In this document: positions 1 to 7,673 of the stretch, one piece after another | How positions within the stretch are numbered: position 1 is the first letter of the stretch | How the letters are laid out: every line of letters begins with the position of its first letter | Assembly (NCBI GenBank): GCA_964396535.1 | Contig: CAYNFT010000023.1 | Span: forward strand, 1 to 24,631 | Direction of reading: 5' to 3' | DNA length: 24,631 bases | DNA from: CAYNFT01 sp964396535 | GTDB taxonomy: Bacteria; Chloroflexota; Dehalococcoidia; Dehalococcoidales; UBA2162 | Made by a program: the position numbers and the translations under genes | The notes under the pieces: generated by a model | Database searches by the model: none | Seen by the model: only the letters and a program-made list of their open reading frames with translations | What the model was told of the DNA's origin: nothing

Positions 1-54
1 CCAGTGACCTCTGCGATGTCAACGCAGTGCTCTAACCAACTGAGCTAACCGCCC
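1..54 (-). tRNA. tRNA-Val (anticodon GAC), 3' part cut by the window edge
   Basis: Read on the minus strand from base 54, the sequence gives an acceptor 5' strand GGGCGGT, the TA linker, D-arm GCTC/GAGC, and a CTGCG/CGCAG anticodon stem around the loop TTGACAT. The loop puts anticodon GAC at 18-20, which decodes valine GUC/GUU. The variable loop AGGTC and the start of the T-arm (ACTGG) follow before the window ends, so the T-loop and acceptor 3' strand lie outside. The cloverleaf portion visible is fully paired. Confidence 0.93.
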
Positions 55-210
55 TTACCGTAAGAATTATTTTACCAAATGCCCTAATCACAGTCAAACA
101 AATAAAACCGAGCGCCCAAAACAGGTTTGTAAACAATCCCCTACCCCACCAGAGAAGATAACTGCCCTTACACGTATCATAGCCTGACTTATCCTACGTT
201 CAGAAATGAG

Positions 211-1590
211 CTACGCATGCCTTCCAGTCTTTGCTCTACTATCAATGAGACTTACGATAAAAAGAAGTAGCAGGCTGACAAGAAGGCTAGCCAAATCCAG
301 ATACTTTATGCCAAATAGCTTGCTGATGAGAGCGGCTGCACCGCCGCCGATAATTGCCACCAGTGCACCTAGAGGGGTTACCTTCAATCGGTCCTTATAG
401 AAACCGGCCAATATCGGCATAATCAGTCCGCCGGTGTACACGGTATAGGCAAAGAGGATAGCATCTACTATATCCTGCAAACGCCAGGCCAGAATTAAAG
501 AAGCCACGCCTAAAACCACTATTCCCCAGCGAGAAAGAGCCAGCATTTTTTTCTGACTAAGCGAAGGTTTAAGTTGCCCTACTATATCCACGGTCAGTAT
601 GGTGCTGGCAGTCAGCAAGGTGGTATCAGCCGAAGACATAAACGCACAGAGCAGGGCAGCCAAAACTATACCGCCCACAAATGGGGGCAAAACCTCCTTT
701 ATTACTACAGGGAAAGCCTCCCCCGGTGAAATGTCAGGGAACAAAGCAGATGCCCCCATGCCGATGACAGTAATTGCCAGAGCAACAGGGATAATGAGCA
801 AGGCTGTCCATAACGCTGAGGTTCTAGCTACCCTGCTATCCCTGGCACAAAACAACCTGGAATACATATCAGGCCCAACAACATAGGTTAAACCCACCAG
901 AAAGAGGAGCACCATAAAATCATACCAGTCAAACTGAGAACTGAGTGGAAAAGCAAACTTTTCCGCTGAAAGTGTATCCCTTAAACCACCTAATCCTCCC
1001 AGGTTTACCAGTACCATGGCCAGTGCTGCAAAGATTCCAGCAAAAACTATTACCGCCTGCAAGCTGTCAGTCCTAATAATGGCATGCTGACCACCCACCA
1101 GGGTATAAACTACAAAGACCCCGGTAAAGAGCGACATCCATAATAGAGGGTTACCAATGCCCAAAATACCCATGATGCTCCCGGCAGCTATAATTTGAGC
1201 CGCTATAACACCTACCCAGGCAACAACGATAAGTATTGAACCGGCCAATGCCACCCGCTTATCATATTGTCTCTCTACCAGCTCGGGAAGAGTGTAAAGG
1301 CCGAACTCTCTCACCTTTCTGGCAAGGAAAATACCCAAAATCACCAGACCGATACTCCCGACCAGTAACCACCAGACCCCGGTTAAACCTTGAGTAAAGC
1401 CCAATTTGCTGGTCACCATAATGGCCGAGCCTCCAATGATGGTAGCAATTAACGAACCAGTAATGAACAAGGAGGAACCTTTCCTGCCGGCAACAAAAAA
1501 ATCATCAACTTCCCTCGCATTTCTTCGGCTGACTATACCTATAGCAATCATAACGACAAAATAAACAGCAATAATTATCAGCTCAAGCAT
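211..1590 (-). CDS. Sodium:solute symporter (SSS family) permease
   Basis: A 459-residue, very hydrophobic protein with about a dozen membrane helices spread over its whole length, the size and character of the SSS family (PutP/PanF/SglT type), which couples Na+ entry to uptake of a small organic solute. The N-terminal helix is followed by a cytoplasmic DDFFVAGRKGSS segment, the conserved entry to helix 2 in this family, and then a GGSA glycine-rich stretch. The substrate cannot be told from sequence. The start is supported by AAAGGATG about 5-10 bases upstream. It is divergent from glnA with 118 bases between the starts, and its stop lies about 155 bases from the tRNA-Val gene. Nothing else is seen in that gap. 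The neighbouring glnA might hint at a nitrogen-containing solute, but that is only a guess. Confidence 0.9.
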   Translation of the reverse strand: MLELIIIAVYFVVMIAIGIVSRRNAREVDDFFVAGRKGSSLFITGSLIATIIGGSAIMVTSKLGFTQGLTGVWWLLVGSIGLVILGIFLARKVREFGLYTLPELVERQYDKRVALAGSILIVVAWVGVIAAQIIAAGSIMGILGIGNPLLWMSLFTGVFVVYTLVGGQHAIIRTDSLQAVIVFAGIFAALAMVLVNLGGLGGLRDTLSAEKFAFPLSSQFDWYDFMVLLFLVGLTYVVGPDMYSRLFCARDSRVARTSALWTALLIIPVALAITVIGMGASALFPDISPGEAFPVVIKEVLPPFVGGIVLAALLCAFMSSADTTLLTASTILTVDIVGQLKPSLSQKKMLALSRWGIVVLGVASLILAWRLQDIVDAILFAYTVYTGGLIMPILAGFYKDRLKVTPLGALVAIIGGGAAALISKLFGIKYLDLASLLVSLLLLFIVSLIDSRAKTGRHA

Positions 1591-1708
1591 CGGGCATCCT
1601 TTCTCAAACTAAATTAGCCAACGCGCTAATTCCATCTAGAGTTTTGGTGCTATACAATGGTATACTCTATCAGACAAGAAGATAGATAAGCAATATGGGA
1701 GGCACAAA

Positions 1709-3046
1709 ATGCCCGATGAAAAAGAAAAGGCCAAAGAATATGTTATACAGACCACCAGAGAGAAGGGTGTGAAATCAATAAGCCTGTGGTTCACCGATAT
1801 CCTCGGCTTTCTAAAAAGTTTTGATATTACCCCAAGAGAACTGGAAAGTGTGCTGGTGGATGGCGCCGGCTTTGATGGTTCATCCATTGAAGGATTTGCC
1901 AGAATCGATGAGAGTGATATGATAGCTCTTCCCGACCCCGCTACTTTTCAAATCCTGCCCTGGAGTTTACCCCAGTACCCTGTAGCCAGGATGTTTTGTG
2001 ACATTGTAAAACCTGGGGGTCAGGCTTTTGAAGGCGACCCCAGATATATCCTGAAGAGAAACCTTCAACGAGCCACCAGCCAGGGCTACACCTTCAATGT
2101 AGGACCGGAACTGGAATACTTCTACTTTAAAAATGCCGAGGGAACACTCACCCTGGATGAAGGCGGCTATTTTGATTTAACGCCTCCGGATATAGCCAGC
2201 GACCTGAGGCTAGAAACCGTACTTACCTTAGAACAGACGGGTATCAGCGTTCAATATAGTCACCATGAAGTAGCTACCAGCCAGCACGAGATAGACCTGC
2301 TTTATACTGATGCCCTAACCATGGCGGATAGCGTCATGACCTGCCGGTTAGCTATCAAGGAGATAGCTCAAAGGCATGGTATCTATGCCACCTTTATGCC
2401 CAAGCCTATATTTGGCGTCAACGGCAGCGGTATGCACGTGCACCAGTCGCTATTCAAGGGCAGTAAAAACGCATTCTTTGATGGAAAAGACCCATATTAT
2501 CTTTCTCAAATAGCCAAGCACTACGCTGCTGGCTTGCTAAAGCACGCCCCAGAAATTACCTCAGTGGTTAGCCAATGGGTTAATTCTTACAAGCGTCTAA
2601 TCCCCGGTTATGAGGCACCGGTATACCTCTCCTGGGCAAGGAGAAACCGCTCAGACATGATTAGGGTTCCTGAGTATCAGCCAGGAAAGGAAAACTCTAC
2701 CAGAGTTGAATTCAGGGTTCCAGACCCCGCTTGCAACCCTTATCTGGCTTTCAGTGTAATGCTAGCTGCCGGCCTGGAAGGTATTGAGAAGAAATATGAG
2801 CTGACTGACCCTATTGAAGAGAATGTTTTTGAGATGAGTAGCGAGGAACGAGAGCAAAGAGGTATAGGCTCTCTGCCGGGGAACCTGTCTGACGCTATAA
2901 ACCTAACTGAAGAAAGTAAGCTGGTAAGAGAAGCTCTTGGCGACCACCTTTTTGATAGCTTTATCAAAAACAAGAAGATTGAGTGGGACCAATACCGCGC
3001 TCAAGTAAGCGAATATGAACTTAAACGATATCTACCTATTCTCTAA
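1709..3046 (+). CDS. glnA: Glutamine synthetase type I (GSI-alpha-like)
   Basis: ATP-dependent condensation of ammonia with glutamate to glutamine; a cytosolic dodecamer in this family. The 445 residues match the short GSI-alpha class. Visible signatures are the beta-grasp N-terminus with DGSSIEGF (56-63), metal ligands in GPELEYF (132-138), HHEVATSQHEID (185-196), the ATP/His motif KPIFGVNGSGMHVHQS (232-247) and the arginine/glutamate segment ENSTRVEFRVPDP. The region that carries the adenylylated Tyr in GSI-beta reads NVFEMSSEE, with Phe at the equivalent place, so GlnE-type control is unlikely. GGGAGG at 1697-1702 sets the start. Upstream, TATAC (1651-1655) and GTATA (1660-1664) form a small dyad overlapping a TATACT -10-like hexamer (1661-1666). 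No good -35 was found, so a regulatory role is only possible. Confidence 0.97.
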   Translation: MPDEKEKAKEYVIQTTREKGVKSISLWFTDILGFLKSFDITPRELESVLVDGAGFDGSSIEGFARIDESDMIALPDPATFQILPWSLPQYPVARMFCDIVKPGGQAFEGDPRYILKRNLQRATSQGYTFNVGPELEYFYFKNAEGTLTLDEGGYFDLTPPDIASDLRLETVLTLEQTGISVQYSHHEVATSQHEIDLLYTDALTMADSVMTCRLAIKEIAQRHGIYATFMPKPIFGVNGSGMHVHQSLFKGSKNAFFDGKDPYYLSQIAKHYAAGLLKHAPEITSVVSQWVNSYKRLIPGYEAPVYLSWARRNRSDMIRVPEYQPGKENSTRVEFRVPDPACNPYLAFSVMLAAGLEGIEKKYELTDPIEENVFEMSSEEREQRGIGSLPGNLSDAINLTEESKLVREALGDHLFDSFIKNKKIEWDQYRAQVSEYELKRYLPIL

Positions 3047-3102
3047 GGCTGGTGAAAAAGCCCTAATGCGGACCTTAGCGTCACACCGATTGGGCCTATG
3101 TG

Positions 3103-3366
3103 CTATCGCTTTGGCTTCTGACTACCGACGACGGCAATCTCAACATCCTTACCACAGTGAGGGCAGGTTATATTAAGGGTAACAAGCTGGCTCATTACTC
3201 GCTCAGCAACTGCGGTAACTATAGAATCGATATTATCCAGACGCTGGTCCAACATATCTAAACGCTGCTTGATACGCTGAATATCTAACGCTTGCTCTTC
3301 GGCTACTCCAACGGGTTTATCTGCATCTGCCAAGACTGCATCCTCCAGAATTATAATCGAACTCAT
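3103..3366 (-). CDS. Small hypothetical protein: coiled coil plus C-terminal CPHCG zinc-ribbon half
   Basis: An 87-residue protein not recognised as a named family. Residues about 28-60 form an amphipathic heptad segment with Leu/Ile at regular spacing (RIKQRLDMLDQRLDNIDSIV), typical of a short dimerising coiled coil. The C-terminus holds a single CPHCGK motif, half of a zinc-binding site that could be completed by dimerisation. No clear Shine-Dalgarno precedes the ATG, which lowers confidence. The gene is convergent with glnA, 56 bases away, and is followed upstream by a repeat-rich gap. Its composition looks coding and the CxxC pattern is not expected by chance, but expression is unproven. 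Confidence 0.6.
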   Translation of the reverse strand: MSSIIILEDAVLADADKPVGVAEEQALDIQRIKQRLDMLDQRLDNIDSIVTAVAERVMSQLVTLNITCPHCGKDVEIAVVGSQKPKR

Positions 3367-3407
3367 TATAGGTGACAGGTTGTGCTATGTCAAAGGTTAA
3401 ATTCTAT

Positions 3408-3490
3408 CTACCCCATCCCCCTTTATCCCCCTTCCCCTTGATAAGGGGAAGGGGGAAGAGTTTTCTGAAGAGGGGCTTTGCCCCTCTTAT
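3408..3490. repeat. Palindromic intergenic repeat element, copy 1 (half-length)
   Basis: Two perfect hairpins lie in series: CCCCCTTCCCCTT (3427-3439) pairs with 3443-3455 across a 3-base loop, and AAGAGGGGC (3468-3476) pairs with GCCCCTCTT (3480-3488) across TTT. The order, spacing and sequence of both hairpins are matched by the left half of the element at 10895-11062, so the two are members of one dispersed family. It sits in the 281-base gap between the small zinc-ribbon gene and the EF-Tu-domain-like gene. Confidence 0.8.
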
Positions 3491-3493
3491 ACT

Positions 3494-3540
3494 CCCTTGA
3501 CAAACAATTAACCCCCTTGACAATGAACCCCCCTTGATAC
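3494..3540. repeat. Three short direct repeats of CCCTTGACAA type
   Basis: CCCTTGACAA occurs at 3494-3503 and 3514-3523, and a variant CCCTTGATAC at 3531-3540, giving spacings of 20 and 17 bases. The units directly follow the palindromic element. Each contains a TTGACA/TTGATA hexamer resembling a -35 box, but none has a matching -10 at 16-18 bases, so they are listed as repeats and not promoters. Confidence 0.55.
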
Positions 3541-3561
3541 ACAGTCTTCTTTCTAATGACC

Positions 3562-3591
3562 TTGATTTGGACAAAGGAGATAGCGTATACT
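3562..3591 (+). promoter_or_regulatory. Sigma-70-type promoter of the EF-Tu-domain-like gene
   Basis: TTGATT (3562-3567) and TATACT (3586-3591) are separated by 18 bases, placing transcription start near 3598, about 50 bases upstream of the chosen ATG. This is the only well-spaced pair in the gap. Confidence 0.55.
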
Positions 3592-3647
3592 AATCTAACA
3601 TCAATAGAATAATGCTACCACGTATTGAACACGAAGGGGGTGCCCAA

Positions 3648-3902
3648 ATGCCTGAGGTAGAAATTGGAAATGTGTCTGACTTCTTCGCCAGACCTGTGGT
3701 AGCCGGCATTGAACTAACAGCGCCTCTGAAAGCGGGTGACAAAATTCACATTACGGGTCACACCACTGATATGGAATTGACCGTTGAGTCAATGCAGATT
3801 GACAATGTGAATGTTCTAGAGGGTAAAGCCGGCGATGCTGTTGGCATCAAGGTCAGCGACAGGGTAAGGAGAGGAGACAAAGTCTATAAGGTTACCGACT
3901 GA
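3648..3902 (+). CDS. Translation elongation factor-like protein (stand-alone EF-Tu domain-II beta-barrel)
   Basis: An 84-residue protein made of a single translation-protein beta-barrel (EF-Tu/IF2 domain-II fold). The diagnostic segments are GIELTAPLKAGDKIHITGHT, VESMQIDNVNV and the closing GDAVGIKVSDRVRRGDKVY, which mirror domain II of translational GTPases, where the barrel contacts aminoacyl-tRNA or the ribosome. There is no GTPase domain. Proteins of this type are found in clostridia, archaea and Chloroflexota and are usually annotated only as elongation-factor-like; the partner is unknown. The frame stays open to an ATG at 3612, but AAGGGGGTG at 3634-3642 sits about 5 bases before the ATG at 3648, so the shorter start is preferred. 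It is convergent with the rib operon. Confidence 0.85.
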   Translation: MPEVEIGNVSDFFARPVVAGIELTAPLKAGDKIHITGHTTDMELTVESMQIDNVNVLEGKAGDAVGIKVSDRVRRGDKVYKVTD

Positions 3903-3950
3903 AGTGTTATCCCGGTATCCCTTATCTTGTTTCCAGCAGCCTATCATTAA

Positions 3951-4418
3951 CTAGCTTATATTTTTGAGCAGGTTAGCCATCTCGATGGCACCAACCGCAG
4001 CATCAAAGCCTCTATTTCCTTCTTTAGTCCCCGCCCGCTCAATGGCCTGCTCTAAAGTATCAGCAGTAATTATACCATAGGTAACCGGCAGCCCGGCGTC
4101 TAAACCTACCTTAGCAATGCCTTTGGTTACCTCAGCAGCAACATATTCAAAGTGAGGGGTTCCGCCACGAATCACAGCGCCAAGACAGATAATAGCATCA
4201 TACCGCTTAGTCTGCGCTAATTTCCCGGCTACTAACGGAATCTCAAATGAGCCTGGCACCCAGGCAATATCTATATCCTCCTGGCTAACATCGTGACGAA
4301 GTAGAGCGTCCTTCGCCCCCTCCAGCAGTTTATTGGTGATAAACTCGTTAAAACGGGAGACAACCACCCCAAATTTTAGCCCCTTTCCCAGTAATACACC
4401 TTCAAAAAGCTTACTCAT
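3951..4418 (-). CDS. ribH: 6,7-dimethyl-8-ribityllumazine synthase
   Basis: Condenses 5-amino-6-ribitylamino-uracil with 3,4-dihydroxy-2-butanone 4-phosphate to give 6,7-dimethyl-8-ribityllumazine, the penultimate riboflavin step; the family forms pentamers or 60-mer capsids. The 155 residues are of family length. Signatures are VVSRFNEFIT (19-28) for the pyrimidine site, WVPGSFEIPL (53-62), GAVIRGGTPHFEYV with the catalytic His89, and the C-terminal NRGFDAAVGAIEMANL. AAGGAGG lies just upstream of the ATG. It is the last gene of the rib operon, 67 bases after ribBA. Confidence 0.97.
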   Translation of the reverse strand: MSKLFEGVLLGKGLKFGVVVSRFNEFITNKLLEGAKDALLRHDVSQEDIDIAWVPGSFEIPLVAGKLAQTKRYDAIICLGAVIRGGTPHFEYVAAEVTKGIAKVGLDAGLPVTYGIITADTLEQAIERAGTKEGNRGFDAAVGAIEMANLLKNIS

Positions 4419-4485
4419 AGCTTCCTCCTTACTATAGGGTTTTTGGTAACCTCTTCCCCTTTATTATCTTCTATGTCAACCGGAG

Positions 4486-5703
4486 TTATTTGTCATCAAC
4501 CTTTGGTATGTCTAAAAGATGACCCATTTTTTTCTTCTTTGTCTCGAGGTAACGACGATTATACGGGTTGGGAGAGGCAACAATGGGTACCTGTTCGATA
4601 ACCTTTAGCCCGTAGCCTTCGAAACCAATAATCTTTTTGGGATTATTAGTGAGAAATCGAATTTCGTGCAAGCCCAGGTCAACCAGAATCTGGGCGCCAA
4701 TACCATAGTCACGCAGGTCCGGAGCAAATCCTAAAGAGAGATTAGCCTCCACGGTATCCAGCCCATTATCCTGAAGAGCGTAAGCACGAATCTTATTATG
4801 GAAGCCAATGCCCCGTCCTTCCTGCCTCATATACAGTAAAACGCCTCGACCTTCTTTAGCGATATTTTGCATAGCCAGGGCAACCTGTTCACCACAATCA
4901 CAGCGAAGACTGCCAAATACATCGCCAGTAAGACACTCACTGTGAACACGGACCAACACCGGTCCCGCAGTAGATATATCGCCCATCACCAGGGCAAGGT
5001 GTTCATCGGGGTCGATATCACTCTTATAAGCAATAGCTGTAAACTCACCGTACTTTGTTGGGAGCTTAGCTTCGGCCACCCGGTGCACCAGCTTCTCATG
5101 GTAGCGGCGATAGGCAATAAGGTCGGCAACACTGATAATTTTAAGGCCAAATTTCCCAGCTATCACTTCTAGCTGAGGCATCCGTGCCATGGTACCATCC
5201 TCATTCATAGTTTCACAGATAACACCGGCTGGATACAGGCCAGCCAGCCGGGCCAAATCAACTACGGCTTCTGTCTGCCCAGCCCGCACCAGAACACCTC
5301 CATCCCTCGCCCGCAGGGGGAACATATGCCCCGGCATAAGCAAATCATCAGGTTTGGTCTCCAGGTCAACGATAGTCTTGACCGTCTTCGCTCTGTCCGC
5401 CGCTGAGATGCCGGTACTCGTCCCATGTTTAGCCTCAACAGACACGGTAAAGGCGGTAGAGAATTTCGAGGTATTCTCCCCCACCATCATAGGAATTTTC
5501 AGTTCGTCCAGCCTCTTACCGATAACAGGCATGCAAATCAAACCCCTGCCATTCACGGCCATAAAATTTATCGCTTCAGGAGTAACCTTCTCCGCGGCTA
5601 TGGCAAGGTCGCCTTCGTTCTCTCTATCCTCATCATCAACTATAATGACAAACTTGCCTGCCTTTATATCCTCAATAGCTTCGGGAATGCTTGATAGCCC
5701 CAT
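4486..5703 (-). CDS. ribBA: Bifunctional 3,4-dihydroxy-2-butanone 4-phosphate synthase / GTP cyclohydrolase II
   Basis: Supplies both precursors of lumazine: RibB turns ribulose 5-phosphate into dihydroxybutanone phosphate plus formate, and RibA opens GTP to diaminopyrimidine phosphate. The RibB half (about 1-200) shows VDDEDRENEGDL (22-33, metal-binding acid cluster), GLICMP, GTSTGISAADRA and GHMFPLRARDGGVL. The RibA half (about 205-405) shows the zinc Cys set SECLTGDVFGSLRCDCG (C257, C268, C270), MRQEGRGIGF and NNPKK. Its 405 residues are full length with both active sites intact. GGAGG precedes the start. A diverged second copy of its first 18 codons lies beyond the N gap at 5765-5818, so this gene and ribED may come from different strains joined in the scaffold. 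Confidence 0.97.
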   Translation of the reverse strand: MGLSSIPEAIEDIKAGKFVIIVDDEDRENEGDLAIAAEKVTPEAINFMAVNGRGLICMPVIGKRLDELKIPMMVGENTSKFSTAFTVSVEAKHGTSTGISAADRAKTVKTIVDLETKPDDLLMPGHMFPLRARDGGVLVRAGQTEAVVDLARLAGLYPAGVICETMNEDGTMARMPQLEVIAGKFGLKIISVADLIAYRRYHEKLVHRVAEAKLPTKYGEFTAIAYKSDIDPDEHLALVMGDISTAGPVLVRVHSECLTGDVFGSLRCDCGEQVALAMQNIAKEGRGVLLYMRQEGRGIGFHNKIRAYALQDNGLDTVEANLSLGFAPDLRDYGIGAQILVDLGLHEIRFLTNNPKKIIGFEGYGLKVIEQVPIVASPNPYNRRYLETKKKKMGHLLDIPKVDDK

Positions 5704-5731
5704 ACTTACCTCCAGTGGAAAATAGCATAAA

Positions 5732-5754
5732 TTAACCTACTGAAAATCCGTGCT
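5732..5754 (-). pseudogene. ribE: 3' end of a second ribE allele at the edge of the left contig (partial)
   Basis: On the minus strand the last bases before the N gap translate as HGFSVG followed by TAA, the same position relative to ribBA and nearly the same peptide as the real ribE C-terminus (HGFLVS then stop at 5846). It is best read as the truncated tail of a diverged ribE copy cut off by the contig end, not as a decayed gene. Confidence 0.7.
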
Positions 5755-5764
5755 NNNNNNNNNN
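5755..5764. other. Assembly gap (10 N)
   Basis: Ten consecutive N bases. About 100 bases on the left (5648-5754) and on the right (from 5765) are diverged copies of each other and cover the same ribBA-start / ribE-end junction, so the contigs overlap in gene content and the gap length is probably an arbitrary placeholder. Confidence 0.98.
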
Positions 5765-5818
5765 AAACTTGCCTGCCTTTATATCCTCAATAGCTTCTTT
5801 AATGCTTGCTAATCCCAT
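5765..5818 (-). pseudogene. ribBA: 5' end of a second ribBA allele at the edge of the right contig (partial)
   Basis: Minus-strand bases from the ATG at 5816-5818 encode MGLASIKEAIEDIKAGKF, 18 codons matching the first 18 residues of RibBA except A4 for S4 and K7 for P7. The frame runs into the N gap. A GAGGG stretch lies upstream and ribE begins its stop 28 bases further on, the same layout as the left copy. It is the contig-truncated start of the ribBA that belongs to the right-hand contig. Confidence 0.8.
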
Positions 5819-5845
5819 TTTCTTACCCTCTCAACTCAGCACAAA

Positions 5846-6475
5846 TTAACTCACTAGAAAGCCATGCTCCTGTAAGAAATCGGTGGTTATACCTGTACTG
5901 CGAGCCTGGCTAAACTGTTCCACATATTTGGCTATAATATCTACCTCCAAATTAACGGTGTCACCCACCTGCCTGCCGCCCAGAGTAGTGTGCTGGCGGG
6001 TATAATCAACAACAGAAACCTGAAATGAGCTATTATCTTTGGCCACCACAGTTAGGCTAACTCCATCAACAGCAATAAAACCTTTCTCCACTACATAGCG
6101 CATCACCTCGGGAGAAGCTTCAAATCTCATGAGCATTGCCTCACCATCCCACCCGACAGAGGCCACTCTTCCCGTCGCATCTATATGCCCCTGAACCAAA
6201 TGCCCTCCCAAGGGCTTGCTAAGCGTCAGAGGCTTTTCCAGGTTAACTTTACCTCCGGCAGAGAGTAGCTCAAGATTGGTTCGCCTCAATGTTTCTGACA
6301 TTATGTCAACAGAAAAGGATTTATTATCAAGACTGGTTATGGTCAGGCATACTCCGTTAACAGCAATGCTTCCACCCATCTCTAACCCCTGTAGAATGTC
6401 AGCAGCGGCTATAGTAACCTTACCGTATTGAGCCAGAATAACCCTACCCACCTCTTCTACAATCCCGGTAAACAT
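5846..6475 (-). CDS. ribE: Riboflavin synthase, alpha chain
   Basis: Dismutates two 6,7-dimethyl-8-ribityllumazine molecules to riboflavin and the pyrimidinedione. The 209 residues are two tandem lumazine-binding barrels. The first opens with MFTGIVEEVGRV and carries GGSIAVNGVCLTI and MSETLRRTNL. The second opens with the linker KPLGGHLVQGHID and repeats the pattern as GFIAVDGVSLTV and VDYTRQHTTL. The N-terminal MFTGIVEE, needed for trimer formation and catalysis, is intact. AAGGAG precedes the ATG. It lies between ribD (103 bases upstream) and the ribBA copies downstream. Confidence 0.97.
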   Translation of the reverse strand: MFTGIVEEVGRVILAQYGKVTIAAADILQGLEMGGSIAVNGVCLTITSLDNKSFSVDIMSETLRRTNLELLSAGGKVNLEKPLTLSKPLGGHLVQGHIDATGRVASVGWDGEAMLMRFEASPEVMRYVVEKGFIAVDGVSLTVVAKDNSSFQVSVVDYTRQHTTLGGRQVGDTVNLEVDIIAKYVEQFSQARSTGITTDFLQEHGFLVS

Positions 6476-6578
6476 CTATACTCCTTATCAAGAATACTAA
6501 GAAAGCCCCTATAAACTTTTTCGGCAAGCCCAAACTCCTCCCAACCAAACTTCAACTCCGCTGAGAAACTCGAGTTTT

Positions 6579-7673
6579 TCAGCGGTTTTTAATGTATCCG
6601 CTAACCATTAAATCTTCTCCAAACCTCTCTACCTTAACGCGTTCTAGTTTAAAGGCATCCATTACCTTATCAACTCCTTTACCAGCAACGGCCGTCTTTG
6701 CCTTCTCACCGCCAATGATAATAGGAGCAATAAAAGCAATCACCTTGTCTACAAGCCTGCGGTCAAACAATGAACCGAGGAGAATTCCACCACCCTCCGC
6801 CAAAACGCTGGTAATCTCCCGCTCGCCCAATGTTTTTAGCAACTTGTCCAAATCTACCAGCCCTTCTTCCGAGGGCAACTCTAATATTTCAGCACCAACC
6901 TGAGCAAAAGCTTCTTTCTTCTCAGGCTCAACAGATTTACCCAGTGCCAGAAGCGCTTTACCTGACTCATTAAATACCTGAGCTATTGACGATGTACGTC
7001 CTTTACCGTCAACAATTACCCGGAGCGGTTGCTTTCTTGCCTCTCCCCCTTTACCAGCATACCGACAGGTGAGGCGGGGGTCATCAGCAATAACAGTATT
7101 CGCTCCAGCCATAATAGCATCAGTCGTATATCTCAAATAATGAACATACTTCCTCGCCTCACTACCGCTAATCCACTCAGAATGACTGCTTTTAGTGGCA
7201 ATTTTCCCATCCAGGCTTACGGCAAACTTTGCCGTAACAAAGGGCATACCGGTAGTAATAAATTTAATATAAGCCTCGTTAATCTCTCTGGCTTCTTCCT
7301 CATGCTCTCCTACATAGGTCTTGATGCCTTCCCTCTCCAACTCGTCTTCCCCTCGCCCAGAGACTTGAGGATTTGGGTCAAGCATGGCCAGATGAAGCTC
7401 AGAGATGCCGGCATCAATCACTGCTTGAGTACACGGAGGAGTGCGACCATGATGGCAACATGGCTCCAGAGTAACATACATCACCCCTCCCCGAGCTTTT
7501 TCACCTGCCTGCTTTAAAGCCATTACCTCAGCATGCCATGAGCCCGGTGGTTGTGTATAACCCTGCCCCACAACTTCGCCATCTTTAACCACTACTACCC
7601 CTACCGCCGGATTAGGGCTAACTTGCCCCAAAGCCAGCTCAGCCAGGGACAGCGCTTGCTTCATGTAATCCAT
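6579..7673 (-). CDS. ribD: Bifunctional riboflavin deaminase/reductase
   Basis: Catalyses deamination of the GTP-derived diaminopyrimidine and then NADPH-dependent reduction of its ribosyl side chain. The deaminase domain (about 1-145) has the zinc site HAEV (47-50, catalytic E49) and EPCCHHGRTPPC (C72, C81), plus SPNPAVG near the N-terminus. The reductase domain (about 146-364) has FVTAKFAVSLDGKIAT, a GANTVIADDPRLT segment and LAEGGGILLGSLF, typical of the DHFR-like fold. Length (364) is normal. One small oddity is HAEVM, where most RibD proteins read HAEVN. It is the first gene of the ribD-E-BA-H operon. The 127-base divergent gap to lepB shows no recognisable FMN riboswitch, so control is not by the usual RFN element. 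Confidence 0.96.
   Translation of the reverse strand: MDYMKQALSLAELALGQVSPNPAVGVVVVKDGEVVGQGYTQPPGSWHAEVMALKQAGEKARGGVMYVTLEPCCHHGRTPPCTQAVIDAGISELHLAMLDPNPQVSGRGEDELEREGIKTYVGEHEEEAREINEAYIKFITTGMPFVTAKFAVSLDGKIATKSSHSEWISGSEARKYVHYLRYTTDAIMAGANTVIADDPRLTCRYAGKGGEARKQPLRVIVDGKGRTSSIAQVFNESGKALLALGKSVEPEKKEAFAQVGAEILELPSEEGLVDLDKLLKTLGEREITSVLAEGGGILLGSLFDRRLVDKVIAFIAPIIIGGEKAKTAVAGKGVDKVMDAFKLERVKVERFGEDLMVSGYIKNR

Noticed and set aside
3408..3540. CRISPR-like array from the repeated C-rich units
   Set aside because: The units are self-complementary hairpins and short degenerate direct repeats, without regular unique spacers.
5189..5725. 178-residue plus-strand frame opposite ribBA
   Set aside because: It is the mirror of the highly conserved RibB domain and its sequence shows no domain features.
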